Shown here in pieces: positions 8,776-17,518 of a stretch of 64,000 bases of DNA. This DNA is from an uncultured Desulfobacter sp. (GTDB lineage: Bacteria; Desulfobacterota; Desulfobacteria; Desulfobacterales; Desulfobacteraceae). The stretch covers positions 2,294,001 through 2,358,000 of the forward strand of contig NZ_OY762229.1 in NCBI RefSeq assembly GCF_963665355.1, read 5' to 3'. The translations under genes were made by a program, and so were the position numbers. The notes beneath the pieces are model-generated. The model was not told the DNA's origin, searched no databases, and saw only the letters and a list, made by a program, of their open reading frames with translations. Each line of letters opens with the position of its first letter. Position 1 is the first letter of the stretch.

Positions 8776-10959
8776 TCAACCGAATATATGTGCAATTTTT
8801 TTCTTTTTCATGCTCCTGGAAAACCAGACCCCCAAACCGAACAGGAAAACCAGGACACAAAGCCCGATGGTATTGAACCCCTTGATGATGGTTTTGGTTA
8901 AAGGGTCGGTTTCCGCAATGGGGTTCAGGGTCTGCTGCTTGCTTCTCAAAAGAGCTGTGCTGTCATCACCGTTCAGGTGGTCTAGGGTGTTGAGCAGGAA
9001 GGTGGCATTGGTGGTACGGCCCTCTTCGTCCAGCATGTTGTCGTGCAGCATCTGGGCGCATCCGAGAACAAATATTTTTGCGGGTGCTGATGTCTCAATT
9101 ACGCGATTGGCGGTTTTCAGCCCTTCAATGGTTTTGGCCGGTGCTCCTGGAGGTTGGGGTTCTTCCTCTTTGGTTTCGTCGCTGGTATCGGTCTCTCCGG
9201 CTTCCTTTTCAGGGACGGGTTTGCCCTTGAAATAAGATGTAAACTGACCTTCCAGAAGGTATGCAAGGTCGTAGGTGGAAAAATCTTTATCGGCGGGGGG
9301 CGGGCTTAAAAACATGGGATTGAGGTTAATGTTGTCTTCCATGAGCCATGCCTGGCTGGAAGAGGATAAAAGGCGAACGGTGCTGACCTTTGATTCGTCC
9401 TGGCCGCCTTTGACACGCTTGACCGGCGAGATCTGCATGGCCACAAGCCCTTTGATGTTTTTCATGAACGCAGGATCGTTGTTGATGGCGTCATCCTTGA
9501 TCACCGGAGCAAAGTAGATGGCCTGCTCTCCACCGCCCCTGGATTGGGACAATTGCTGTTTATACGAATTTTTGTCCAGCACATAGGCTTTTTGAATTTC
9601 CACGCCATAGTGGGCCAATAGTTTTTCAAGGCCGGTGTCAATGGGGGCAAATGAGGGCATACCCATCATGCCGCCCCGGCCCTGCTGCTCTTCAAAGGCA
9701 TCGGCAAACACTGCCAGATTGGTACCCTTCATCAGTGCCTGGTCAATCTGGAACAGCTCATAGTCTGAAAAGTGCTGGGTGGGTTTGGCAATGACCAGGC
9801 AGCTGAGCCCTTCGGGTATGTTTTCATCTTTAATGGGAATCTGTTTGATATTGTATCGTGATCCCACAAGCTGGTCAAAAACGGCAAGGCCGTTTCCAGG
9901 CTGGCCCTGCATCATGGCCATGCGGTCCGGGCCCAGGGCGGGAGAGCCATGATCGGACAGGTAACCGATATCCTTGTTGATGCCGATCAGTTTTTCCATG
10001 ATGGCCGTAATCTGTTCACCAAGTCCCTGGGGATCGGCCATCTGATAGGTGGTGCCGATAATGGGGATTTCCACTGCCGTGATCAGGGGTAATGTCACGC
10101 TCCTGCCTTTATATTCCACCACAAGACCGGCTGTTCCTGCGCCTGCCTTGATATTTTTCCCAGGCACGTCTGGCCAGCGCATGGCCATGAGATCGTACTT
10201 TTTTGAAATTTTTTCAAGTTCATCCGGATCTGAGAGCTCTTTGGGTTCAAACCGGAAAATACCAAGGTTTTTGCTGTTGAGTTTTTCCACAGCCGCAGCC
10301 ACTTCATCTCCGAGATGCGGGAGATTGTCCAACCCGATCAAGGGTGCTATGGCATTAAGCCCCGGAGAGAGATACATGGTAATATTAATTTTATCTGTCT
10401 GGCGTAAAAGCGCAGACACCTTATTGTTCAGCTTTCGGATGGCGCAGGTGAGCTGGTACTCAAGCCCGTCGGTGGAGATGATGGCCGGAATCTTTTCTAT
10501 GAGATCTCCATGGAGTATAACCAGCCCCATGTAAGCGTTTTTAAATTTGAGTTCATCATTTTCCATCACCCGGATCTGGACCGGAGATATGCCGTAATCC
10601 CGGGCCATTTCACGGTTCTGGTCCGCATTATCCCCCATGTCGGTTTCCTGGGACACGTTATAGAAGGTGAAGTTGAAATAGCGTCCGGCCTGGGCGGCGT
10701 ATTCGGTTAGCAGGTCCCTTAGATACCGTTCCGTATTATTGTGGGGAGCGGGCAGGTTCTGTGAGAAAAATACTTTGATATTCAGCGGTTCGGACAGGGT
10801 GGATACAGCCTGTTTGCTGGCCTCGGACAGGGAGTAAATCCGGTTGGCGGTGAGGTCGAATCTGAAAAACAGGCTTAAACCGGCTACATTCAGCAGGACG
10901 ATAACAACCGCATACAGGATAAATTTCAGATAATATTCTTTAAGGAAAGGCTTACCCAT
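8776..10959 (-). CDS. GldG-like ABC-type transport auxiliary protein
   Basis: This 727-residue protein has one membrane helix near each end (about residues 13-32 and 698-716) and a large periplasmic domain between. The N-terminal part (DLTANRIYSLSEASKQAVSTLSEPLNIKVFFSQNLPAPHN) is typical of the GldG/DUF7088 type, followed by a GldG-like ABC_transp_aux domain (YLSDHGSP, then DNIPEGLSCLVIAKPT). An acidic, proline-rich linker lies near 600-625 ahead of the C-terminal helix. In Bacteroidota the GldA/F/G proteins support gliding and secretion. Outside that phylum the function is unknown. It is sandwiched between the permease and the DUF4340 gene. Confidence 0.82.
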   Translation of the reverse strand: MGKPFLKEYYLKFILYAVVIVLLNVAGLSLFFRFDLTANRIYSLSEASKQAVSTLSEPLNIKVFFSQNLPAPHNNTERYLRDLLTEYAAQAGRYFNFTFYNVSQETDMGDNADQNREMARDYGISPVQIRVMENDELKFKNAYMGLVILHGDLIEKIPAIISTDGLEYQLTCAIRKLNNKVSALLRQTDKINITMYLSPGLNAIAPLIGLDNLPHLGDEVAAAVEKLNSKNLGIFRFEPKELSDPDELEKISKKYDLMAMRWPDVPGKNIKAGAGTAGLVVEYKGRSVTLPLITAVEIPIIGTTYQMADPQGLGEQITAIMEKLIGINKDIGYLSDHGSPALGPDRMAMMQGQPGNGLAVFDQLVGSRYNIKQIPIKDENIPEGLSCLVIAKPTQHFSDYELFQIDQALMKGTNLAVFADAFEEQQGRGGMMGMPSFAPIDTGLEKLLAHYGVEIQKAYVLDKNSYKQQLSQSRGGGEQAIYFAPVIKDDAINNDPAFMKNIKGLVAMQISPVKRVKGGQDESKVSTVRLLSSSSQAWLMEDNINLNPMFLSPPPADKDFSTYDLAYLLEGQFTSYFKGKPVPEKEAGETDTSDETKEEEPQPPGAPAKTIEGLKTANRVIETSAPAKIFVLGCAQMLHDNMLDEEGRTTNATFLLNTLDHLNGDDSTALLRSKQQTLNPIAETDPLTKTIIKGFNTIGLCVLVFLFGLGVWFSRSMKKKKIAHIFG

Positions 10960-10968
10960 GATGACTCC

Positions 10969-11673
10969 TTAATTTTTTTCTTTCATGGCAATGTCGGTTG
11001 AGAAAATGAAAATGAAAATTACGGATGCAAAGTAAATAAGATCCCTTGAATCAATGATTCCCTTGGATATGTTTGTGAAATGGGCGTTGGCACCAAGGTA
11101 TTCCACAACAGGTATAAGACGTTCGGGGATGAAAAACAGCATCCGGTCAATGATGGTCAGGGTAAAGCACATGGCGCACCCGATGATAAATGCGATGATC
11201 TGGTTACGGGTCAGGGCCGATGCAAACAGTCCGATGCTGCAGTAGGCGCCGCCAAGAAGAATCGCCCCGATATAGCCGCCCACCACAGGTCCTAAATCCA
11301 CATCGCCGATAAAAGAGATGAACAGCGGGTAGGACAGGGTGGGCACCAGCATGGCCACGGTAAAGGCCGTTGCCGCAAAAAATTTGCCCAGGGCAATATG
11401 GGAAAAGGAGACCGGCATGGTCAAAAGGCTTTCATAGGAGCCTACGTTTTTTTCTTCGGCAAACATGCGCATGGTGACGGCCGGAATAAAAAAGGAGAAG
11501 GTCATGGGCAGAAGGGCAAAAAAGTCCCGCAGGTCAGCACGCCCGTAAATGAAAAAGGTGGAGAAGAAAAACCATCCCGAAACAATGAGAAAAAGGGAGA
11601 TGACAATATATGCAATGGGTGAGATAAAATAATCCTTAAATTCCTTTAAGGCGATGGTTTTGATGGGTTTCAT
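10969..11673 (-). CDS. ABC transporter permease (GldF-like, ABC-2 type)
   Basis: This is a 234-residue polytopic membrane protein with about six hydrophobic segments. The start KTIALKEFKDYFISPIAYIV is the family signature for the cytoplasmic entry helix of ABC-2 permeases that pair with GldA-type ATPases. The conserved MRMFAEEKNVGSYESLLT segment follows near residues 68-85. The stop of the ATPase gene overlaps its start by one base. It provides the membrane channel of the system with the ATPase upstream and the GldG-like and DUF4340 proteins downstream. Confidence 0.88.
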   Translation of the reverse strand: MKPIKTIALKEFKDYFISPIAYIVISLFLIVSGWFFFSTFFIYGRADLRDFFALLPMTFSFFIPAVTMRMFAEEKNVGSYESLLTMPVSFSHIALGKFFAATAFTVAMLVPTLSYPLFISFIGDVDLGPVVGGYIGAILLGGAYCSIGLFASALTRNQIIAFIIGCAMCFTLTIIDRMLFFIPERLIPVVEYLGANAHFTNISKGIIDSRDLIYFASVIFIFIFSTDIAMKEKN

Positions 11674-12617
11674 TACGCATCCTCCCGTGTCAGTTCGTGG
11701 AAGATTTCTTCAAGGGCCAGGGACTGTCTTGCAAGTTCGGTAATAATCCAGTCGGTTTTTTTAATGGACAGGTAAAGGTCCTGGCGGATGTCTTTGTCCT
11801 CTTTGCAGCACAGTTCAAAGCCTATTCCCTCACTTGCCGGTGTGTTTGTCACAGTGATGTCAAGGCTGTCATCAAAGGCTTTAAGATGGGCCAGGGCCGC
11901 TGTTATCTCGGCATTTTTTACCGTCAGCCGGACAACGCTGCGATGCCGGGCGCTTTGTTTTAAGTGCTCGGTGCTGTCGTCCGCCACTTTTTTGCCCTTG
12001 TTGATGATGGCGATCCGGTCACATGTGGCTTCGGCCTCGGAAAGGATATGGGTGGAAAAGATAATTGTCTTTTCTTTGCCGATGCCTTTGATGATATCAC
12101 GAATTTCTGCGATCTGGTTGGGGTCAAGGCCCGAGGTGGGTTCGTCCAGGATCAGGATATCCGGGTCGGACATCATGGCATGGGCCAATCCTACCCGCTG
12201 GCGAAGGCCCTTGGAAAGATTTCCGATGGGCTTGGCCATGATACCGGACAGTCCGCACAGCCTGCTCAACTCCCTGAACCGGGATAGTCTGGATCCGGGA
12301 TCATCCATGCCTTTGAGCCGGGCCACATAATTGAGGTAATCATATACCAGCATATTGTGGTACAAGGGCGCGGATTCAGGCAAATATCCGATCATGGATT
12401 TTATTTTCAAAGTGTCTTCCGGCATTTTAAGTTCATTAATCCTGATGGTGCCGGATGTGGGGGCGTAAAACCCAGTGAGCATCCTCAGTGTGGTTGTCTT
12501 GCCCGCCCCGTTGGGGCCGAGAAGGCCAAGTATACGGCCGGGTTCAATGGTGAGGCTGACGTTGTCAACCGCACAGAAATCACCGTAATACTTGGTCAGG
12601 TTCTGAACATCAATCAA
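11673..12617 (-). CDS. ABC transporter ATP-binding protein (GldA-like)
   Basis: This 314-residue ABC ATPase has Walker A GPNGAGKTT at about residues 34-42, the signature LSKGLRQRVG near 139, Walker B DILILDEPTSGLD near 159, and the switch histidine in STHILSEAE. After the nucleotide-binding domain comes a C-terminal region of about 90 residues, as in the drug and Gld ABC-2 ATPases. It drives the adjacent permease. The gene lies nine bases after the ribbon-helix-helix-like gene, so the five genes from 13202 down to 7758 form one likely operon. Confidence 0.93.
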   Translation of the reverse strand: MIDVQNLTKYYGDFCAVDNVSLTIEPGRILGLLGPNGAGKTTTLRMLTGFYAPTSGTIRINELKMPEDTLKIKSMIGYLPESAPLYHNMLVYDYLNYVARLKGMDDPGSRLSRFRELSRLCGLSGIMAKPIGNLSKGLRQRVGLAHAMMSDPDILILDEPTSGLDPNQIAEIRDIIKGIGKEKTIIFSTHILSEAEATCDRIAIINKGKKVADDSTEHLKQSARHRSVVRLTVKNAEITAALAHLKAFDDSLDITVTNTPASEGIGFELCCKEDKDIRQDLYLSIKKTDWIITELARQSLALEEIFHELTREDA

Positions 12618-12626
12618 TGTCTTCTC

Positions 12627-13202
12627 CTAAAAATCTTCAAGTACTTTGCTTTTTTCAAGGAACGAGTCCACGTCCTGGGCTGTCCTTTTCATATGGTCTA
12701 TCAGTTTTTCAAGATGCCGGCAAAACGGGTCGTCTTCCCCTAAGGTCATTGCCGATTCCTGGTAAAGCGAAAGAAAATCGTTGAAACGATCTTCCATTTT
12801 GAGGGTCAGTTTTTTTCGTTCTTCATGCCTGACTTTTTCAGACTGGATAACGGATTCCAGTTTTTTGATGGAATACTCAACCAAGGCATCCCGGGGCATA
12901 TTATAAGTTTCGGAGATGGCCGTCAATGCCTCAATGGTTTTACGGCTGAGTACAAAAGTTTTCTGTTTTCTGTCAAGCTGTTTGAACTGTCGTATCCGGA
13001 TGCTCTGGGCCAGTTGGTCCAAAGCCTCATGGTCTTCAATAATGTGATCAAACAGGGATTTCTGCTTGATGCCCATGTGGACGGCCACAAGGCCGATGGC
13101 ATCTATAGCTTTCTGGGACAGTTTGAATGTTGCCCGAACCGATTGTTTGCCCCGTAGGTCAAACATGGACAGTTCGGCAAAGGGGTCGTTGGATTTTGCC
13201 AT
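12627..13202 (-). CDS. Hypothetical protein with two ribbon-helix-helix-like repeats
   Basis: I do not recognise this 191-residue family by name. Two internal repeats look alike: VRATFKLSQKAIDAIGLVA at about residues 22-40 and KTFVLSRKTIEALTAIS at about 80-96. Each has a short alternating strand followed by two helices (MGIKQKSLFDHIIED and YNMPRDALVEYSIKKL), which is how ribbon-helix-helix DNA-binding units read. The C-terminal third is a charged helical region. It is the first gene of the Gld-like ABC cluster, and an 18-base palindrome lies 18 bases upstream of its start codon. It may regulate that operon. Fold and function are inferred, not shown. Confidence 0.6.
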   Translation of the reverse strand: MAKSNDPFAELSMFDLRGKQSVRATFKLSQKAIDAIGLVAVHMGIKQKSLFDHIIEDHEALDQLAQSIRIRQFKQLDRKQKTFVLSRKTIEALTAISETYNMPRDALVEYSIKKLESVIQSEKVRHEERKKLTLKMEDRFNDFLSLYQESAMTLGEDDPFCRHLEKLIDHMKRTAQDVDSFLEKSKVLEDF

Positions 13203-13219
13203 ATGTGTCTTCCTTTGAA

Positions 13220-13237
13220 GGCTGTATTATTACAGCC
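13220..13237. promoter_or_regulatory. Palindrome GGCTGTA-n4-TACAGCC, candidate operator
   Basis: Perfect 7-base arms with a 4-base spacer sit just upstream of the ribbon-helix-helix-like gene. A second small inverted repeat, GCCCAA-acag-TTGGGC, lies at 13285-13300. The first may be an autoregulatory operator. The second has no T-run and is unlikely to be a terminator for birA. Confidence 0.35.
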
Positions 13238-13349
13238 GAATGGCCCAAAAAAGTAATGAAAACTTATTGTGGTTACGTATGTTAGCCCAAACAGTTGGGC
13301 GGATCAATGGTTAATGCCTGGATGACCAAAATGTAATTTAGTTTCTGGA

Positions 13350-14306
13350 TCAGGTGTGAAAACAGTCTCCGTAAATGATCTCTTCTTTTTTGCCGTCCGG
13401 GGTTCTGATCATCAGGGTTCCTGAATCATCCACATCCACGGCTGTTCCGGTCACTGTCCGATTATGCGTCTCTACTGTAACCCGGGCACCGATGGTGGCT
13501 GAACAGCTTTTCCATGACGCCATGATACTGGAAATATCCGGGGCAGATGTCAGTTTTGTGAAATGGGAAAGAAATGCCTTTAACAGCGGCCGCCTGGGCA
13601 GCGGTTTGCCTAACGCTTCTTTCAGGGATATGGGCGCCAATCCTCTTGGGGTTCTCACCGGGGTGTTGTTGACGTTGATGCCGATTCCTGTGATAAGATA
13701 GCCGATGGCGTTATCCTTGATCTGGATTTCGGAAAGAAGCCCCGTGAGCTTTTTGCCGTCCAGGAGCAGGTCGTTGGGCCATTTGACCCGTGCGTCAAGG
13801 CCGTAAAGATCCCGGATGGCTGCATGCAGGCTTACAGCAGCGGCAAAATTGAAGATATAGGCCTCCGCCGGAGGAATCTGGGGCCTCATGATCAGGGAGA
13901 ACCACAGCCCACCCCTGGGGGACAGCCATGACCGGTCCATGCGTCCCCGGCCTGCACTCTGTTGTTCTGCCACACAACAGGACATATGGGCAGCACCCTG
14001 TTCTGCCATGGTTCTGGCCATAGTCATGGTGGAGGGGACCTGGAGATAATGCAAAATTTTGTTTTGGGTTTCAGGGTCAAAACCGCAGGGGGATAACAGA
14101 TCTTCAGGGTCGATCAGTGTGTATGTATTTCCGGTTGTTTCCATGGGAATTCCGGCCACTTTGATCTCGTTTATGAGCGTTTCTGCCTGGGTCTGGGAAA
14201 GGTTCGCCTCCCGGGTCAGATCCTGGATGGAAAGGCGGTGACTCGGGGCTGTGAACAAAAGGGTCAATATTCGGGAATGGATGGTATGATCCACAGTGGT
14301 TTTCAT
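13350..14306 (-). CDS. birA: Biotin--[acetyl-CoA-carboxylase] ligase with HTH domain
   Basis: BirA activates biotin as biotinyl-AMP and attaches it to the biotin carrier protein of acetyl-CoA carboxylase. Counted from ATG 14306, a winged-helix domain covers about residues 5-65 (ILTLLFTAPSHRLSIQDLTREANLSQTQ), so it may also repress biotin genes. The catalytic core has the signature GRGRMDRSWLSPRGGLW, then KWPNDLLLDGKKLTGLL and GIGINVN. A small C-terminal SH3-like domain ends in RTPDGKKEEIIYGD. The open frame extends to 14390, but the extra 28 residues are unlike the family, so I prefer 14306. Close to the usual 320 residues. Confidence 0.92.
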   Translation of the reverse strand: MKTTVDHTIHSRILTLLFTAPSHRLSIQDLTREANLSQTQAETLINEIKVAGIPMETTGNTYTLIDPEDLLSPCGFDPETQNKILHYLQVPSTMTMARTMAEQGAAHMSCCVAEQQSAGRGRMDRSWLSPRGGLWFSLIMRPQIPPAEAYIFNFAAAVSLHAAIRDLYGLDARVKWPNDLLLDGKKLTGLLSEIQIKDNAIGYLITGIGINVNNTPVRTPRGLAPISLKEALGKPLPRRPLLKAFLSHFTKLTSAPDISSIMASWKSCSATIGARVTVETHNRTVTGTAVDVDDSGTLMIRTPDGKKEEIIYGDCFHT

Positions 14307-14463
14307 AATGATGTCTGGTACCAGAAAAAATACAGGCAGGTCAAGAGTAGAGTCCGGTTCATCGGATGTGCCTGAACTATCCTTTTGCATTTATGCCCCA
14401 AAAATTATAATTTGATACACTGGTTCAGCCCATGGCTGTATTTATAAAGTTCCGGGAGTAAAA

Positions 14464-15009
14464 ATGAAAATCCGATACAATTCACCAGTGGTCCTGACCT
14501 ATGCCCTTCTGGCACTGCTCTGCCTTGCCCTGCCTGTTTCAAAGTTTCTGGGAATGAGTCTGGCATCGCCGTCCCGATTGGCATTTTCTGACCCCAGGTT
14601 TTACGCGGGGCTTTTAACCTATGTCCTGGCCCATGCCGGATGGAGCCATCTCAAGGGCAACCTGGTCATGATCCTGCTGATAGGACCGCTTCTGGAAGAA
14701 AAATATGGTTCATGGCTGATCTTTGAAATGATGGTGATTACTGCTGGGGCAACCGCATTGATCAATGCGGCAATTTTTCACACATCCCTTGTGGGGGGCA
14801 GCGGGCTTGTGTTTATGATGATTCTGCTCAGCTCCTTTTCAAACATCAGGAACAGGGAAATCCCCTTGGCCTTTATTCTGGTGGCAGGGATTTATATGGG
14901 ATCTGAATTGACTCAAGTATTAAATGAAGATCATATTTCGCATTTTGGTCACCTGGCCGGTGGATTTTTTGGCGCGGGATTCGGATTTTTACGGGGGAAA
15001 AACAGGTAG
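14464..15009 (+). CDS. Rhomboid family intramembrane serine protease
   Basis: This 181-residue protein has about six hydrophobic helices and little else, the minimal GlpG-like core. Loop 1 has the HAGWSHLKGNL block (about 59-69). The catalytic serine sits in VGGSGLVF (about 115-122, GxSG). The partner histidine is in ISHFGHLAGGFFGAGFGF (about 158-175), with the conserved H-x-x-G-x-x-x-G helix. Both catalytic residues are present, so it should be an active protease that cleaves membrane helices. It is divergent to birA and starts 6 bases after a GGGAG ribosome site. Natural substrate unknown. Confidence 0.85.
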   Translation: MKIRYNSPVVLTYALLALLCLALPVSKFLGMSLASPSRLAFSDPRFYAGLLTYVLAHAGWSHLKGNLVMILLIGPLLEEKYGSWLIFEMMVITAGATALINAAIFHTSLVGGSGLVFMMILLSSFSNIRNREIPLAFILVAGIYMGSELTQVLNEDHISHFGHLAGGFFGAGFGFLRGKNR

Positions 15010-15103
15010 ACTTGCAAAGGCCCGTTGGCACACAGATGCCTGCAAGGCCACTCATCTGTCCAAGAAACAAAGCGTATCTATTGAAAAGAATGGATAATCA
15101 GAA

Positions 15104-15649
15104 ATGACGACGACGACGTGTGTGCGAATGATATTGCCCAATGTGAAGGATTTTAAAGCATTCTGGAAAAAGCAAGGCCCTTTCCGGTACGCATTGACAA
15201 GCAAGGAATACCCGCCTGTACTGCTGGAACCCGAAGAGTGGATCTTTGGGCAGGATAAACAGACTGTTCTCAAAGAGCTGATGCAGTTTTCCCGCATGAA
15301 GATGGCATTTGTACCGGCCCCGTTCAATCCGACCAATAAGAGCATTCTGCGTCCGGATGATATCTGTGCCTGGAAAATTGTTCACTTTCCTGAAGTTTGG
15401 AATACCATGGTCTGTGACGGATTTCTGCCCGAGGGGCAGCTGACCCGGGTGGTGGTGGATGAGTGCTTGGGGTTGGGCCTTGCCGAGGATAGCTCCGGTA
15501 TTGAACAGGCTTTTTTCAGTCTGCTGGCAAGGCAGCTGGATTGTATGGGCTATGTATGGCTTACGCCCCGGGGTAACGCAAAGGCCGCCTTTATCCATGA
15601 ATACCTGGAGGAGTGGCAAAAGGACGAGGATGAGGCCGGGTTATTGTAG
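15104..15649 (+). CDS. Hypothetical protein
   Basis: I do not recognise this 181-residue soluble protein. It starts with a run of threonines (MTTTTCVRM) encoded by a repeated ACG triplet. It is mixed alpha/beta in composition, with no signal peptide, membrane helix or metal motif. A central stretch (ICAWKIVHFPEVWNTMVCDGF) and a hydrophobic segment (ECLGLGLAEDSSGIEQAFFSLLARQL) could be a folded core. It follows the rhomboid gene after 94 bases and is convergent with the HEAT-repeat gene, a large hairpin lying between. Codon use looks like its neighbours, so it is probably a real gene. Confidence 0.6.
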   Translation: MTTTTCVRMILPNVKDFKAFWKKQGPFRYALTSKEYPPVLLEPEEWIFGQDKQTVLKELMQFSRMKMAFVPAPFNPTNKSILRPDDICAWKIVHFPEVWNTMVCDGFLPEGQLTRVVVDECLGLGLAEDSSGIEQAFFSLLARQLDCMGYVWLTPRGNAKAAFIHEYLEEWQKDEDEAGLL

Positions 15650-15650
15650 T

Positions 15651-15700
15651 GTTTGAACGGCTCGAAGAGGGGCATATGCCCCTCTTCGAGCCGTCCAAAC
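15651..15700. terminator. Long near-perfect palindrome between convergent genes
   Basis: Bases 15657-15694 are a perfect 38-base palindrome (19-base arms, centre at CAT|ATG). It is extended by GTTTG/CAAAC outside one mismatch to 25-base arms. It begins one base after the stop of the plus-strand hypothetical gene and lies 104 bases from the stop of the convergent gene. It could fold as a cruciform or as a strong RNA hairpin on either strand. There is no T-run, so termination would be of an atypical kind, or it may be a dispersed repeat unit. Confidence 0.55.
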
Positions 15701-15803
15701 ACGGGTTTCCGTTCAGGCACTATTGTAGTACCGAAGGGAATGTCACGTCTTGTTAAGCTTGCTGCATTTGGGCGAAGGCATTTTGCAGTCATAGGAAATT
15801 GGT

Positions 15804-17507
15804 CTATTTCCCGGGCACCAGGGATTTGATCTGGGCGGTGGTTGCCGGAAACTCCCAGAATCCGTTGATGCCGCATGCCTGGAACATTGATGCTAAATTG
15901 TCTTTGTCCAGATGCCTGTGAAGGGAACTGACCATGAGAGGGACTTTTTCTGCCGGATAAAGCTCTCTGATTTCCCGGGCAAGGTCGCTGACCCTCATTT
16001 GTCTGATAATAAAATCCGTTATAATTCCATCCGGCTTTGTGTTGATAATATGCTCGAATGCCTCCTGGGGGCCCCTGAAGGTTCTGGCCTGGAATCCGCA
16101 TCCGTGGATAAGTCTGGAAAAAACATCTATGTAGGATGCTGATGGATGGATCACCACAATTTCCGGGCCACCTGTCTGGCTTCGTCCATCTCTGATCCTG
16201 GTAAATTGTTTGGCGCTTGACGTCCTGTTTCGCTTTTCAAGAATGCTGATCCAGGTGTCCAGGGCCTTGATCTGAGCAGAAGATTCCAGGTAGTTAGAGC
16301 TGATATACGAAAATGTATCCGAGGCCATCAGGGCTTCTATGAGCCGGGGTACGCATGTATCTATAATGATTTTGGTCAGTGTTTCACCTGTCTTGGTACC
16401 GGATTCAATTTTTTTTCTTATTTCGGCGACTACATAGTCCGAACAGTGTGTGTCTAAGGCCCGGATGGCTGCCATGCTCACGAAAATGGACGGATCTGTA
16501 ACCGATTTTACAATGGGCGCTACGGATTCCAGTTCCGGGTAATGGGACAGAGCCGTGTACAGGCAAAAACGGTCCTTTTTTCCTATGTTATCCTTTTCGC
16601 TGAGCGTCAGAAGGTCGCCCAGGGATTCCTGGGGTATGGTTCTTCCGATGAGTCTTAAAAGGCTTACCAGAAGGTCGGGTACCTGGGTGTCAATATTGTC
16701 ATGCAGGGCCTGTGCAACTTCGTCGCTTTTATCGCTGAAATATTCAAAAGCCTTGAACCGGTCCTCAATGTATGGAGACGCCAGCAGCCGGACATTGTGT
16801 ATATAGGGATCGCTATGGGGCTCCGGAGGTTGCAGCGGTGCAGATTGGACCGGTTTGGGTTCCGGCGTTGGCTTCTGGCGTGGTGCCGGTCTGGCCGGTT
16901 TTGATTTTCCCGGGTTCCCGGGTGCCGCTATGTTTTTTCGTTTCGTCTTTAAAAAGGCCAGGGATTCCAGGATATCCGGCCCGCATTTGTCGGTCTGGGC
17001 AATCTGTTCCAGTCGCTGTGCCGCTTTGTCCGTGCCGATACGTTCCATTGCTGTAACGGCTTCCTTGCGCAGTTCCGGGTCACCGTAAAAGACAAATTCC
17101 GCAAGGTCATCAATCAGGAATTCGATGCCAAGTCTGCCCGCGGCCCGGCAAATGTCCTTGAGCAGCTCCTTGCTGGTCTCCTTGCTTAAAATATGTCTGA
17201 CCAACTGGCTGATGGAGTTGGTTTTGTCCGGATTGGTATGATTGATCAGAATCAGGGCAAACCTGAAATTAAGATGGGCCCTGTCCATGGTCAGCTGATA
17301 AAGGCGTTGACGCATGGGGTGGGTGGGTCCCATGGTGTTCATAAGAAAAAACATGATATCATAGGCAACATTGTCCGGGGCAAGGGCAAGGTGTTCAAAC
17401 ACGGCCTGCTGCTGCTCTTCATCAAGGCTTAAAATCTGTAACAGGGTATCTGAATTGACTTGTCCTGTTTCGATAATCCTTTCAAACTCCGACATGAATA
17501 ATGCCAT
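15804..17507 (-). CDS. HEAT-repeat protein with C-terminal receiver-like domain
   Basis: This is a 567-residue cytoplasmic protein. Residues 1 to about 180 are helical repeats of HEAT character (ELRKEAVTAMERIGTDKAAQRLEQIA). A proline-rich linker spans about 205-235. More helical repeats run from about 240 to 410 (DPSIFVSMAAIRALDTHCSDYVVAEI). The last 120 residues form a response-regulator-like fold: EIVVIHPSASYIDVFSRLI, TKPDGIITDFIIRQMRVSDLAREIRELYP, KVPLMVSSLH. The aspartate in IITDF is at the phospho-acceptor position, but the usual N-terminal acidic pair is absent (VVIHPS), so phosphorylation is doubtful. The start at 17507 has AAGGAG eight bases upstream. It follows galE by 11 bases. Role unknown, perhaps a scaffold. 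Confidence 0.75.
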   Translation of the reverse strand: MALFMSEFERIIETGQVNSDTLLQILSLDEEQQQAVFEHLALAPDNVAYDIMFFLMNTMGPTHPMRQRLYQLTMDRAHLNFRFALILINHTNPDKTNSISQLVRHILSKETSKELLKDICRAAGRLGIEFLIDDLAEFVFYGDPELRKEAVTAMERIGTDKAAQRLEQIAQTDKCGPDILESLAFLKTKRKNIAAPGNPGKSKPARPAPRQKPTPEPKPVQSAPLQPPEPHSDPYIHNVRLLASPYIEDRFKAFEYFSDKSDEVAQALHDNIDTQVPDLLVSLLRLIGRTIPQESLGDLLTLSEKDNIGKKDRFCLYTALSHYPELESVAPIVKSVTDPSIFVSMAAIRALDTHCSDYVVAEIRKKIESGTKTGETLTKIIIDTCVPRLIEALMASDTFSYISSNYLESSAQIKALDTWISILEKRNRTSSAKQFTRIRDGRSQTGGPEIVVIHPSASYIDVFSRLIHGCGFQARTFRGPQEAFEHIINTKPDGIITDFIIRQMRVSDLAREIRELYPAEKVPLMVSSLHRHLDKDNLASMFQACGINGFWEFPATTAQIKSLVPGK

Positions 17508-17518
17508 ATATATTCTCC

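Noticed and set aside
15550-16101. 183-residue minus-strand frame overlapping the large palindrome
   Set aside because: It overlaps real genes in other frames on both sides and has no family signal.
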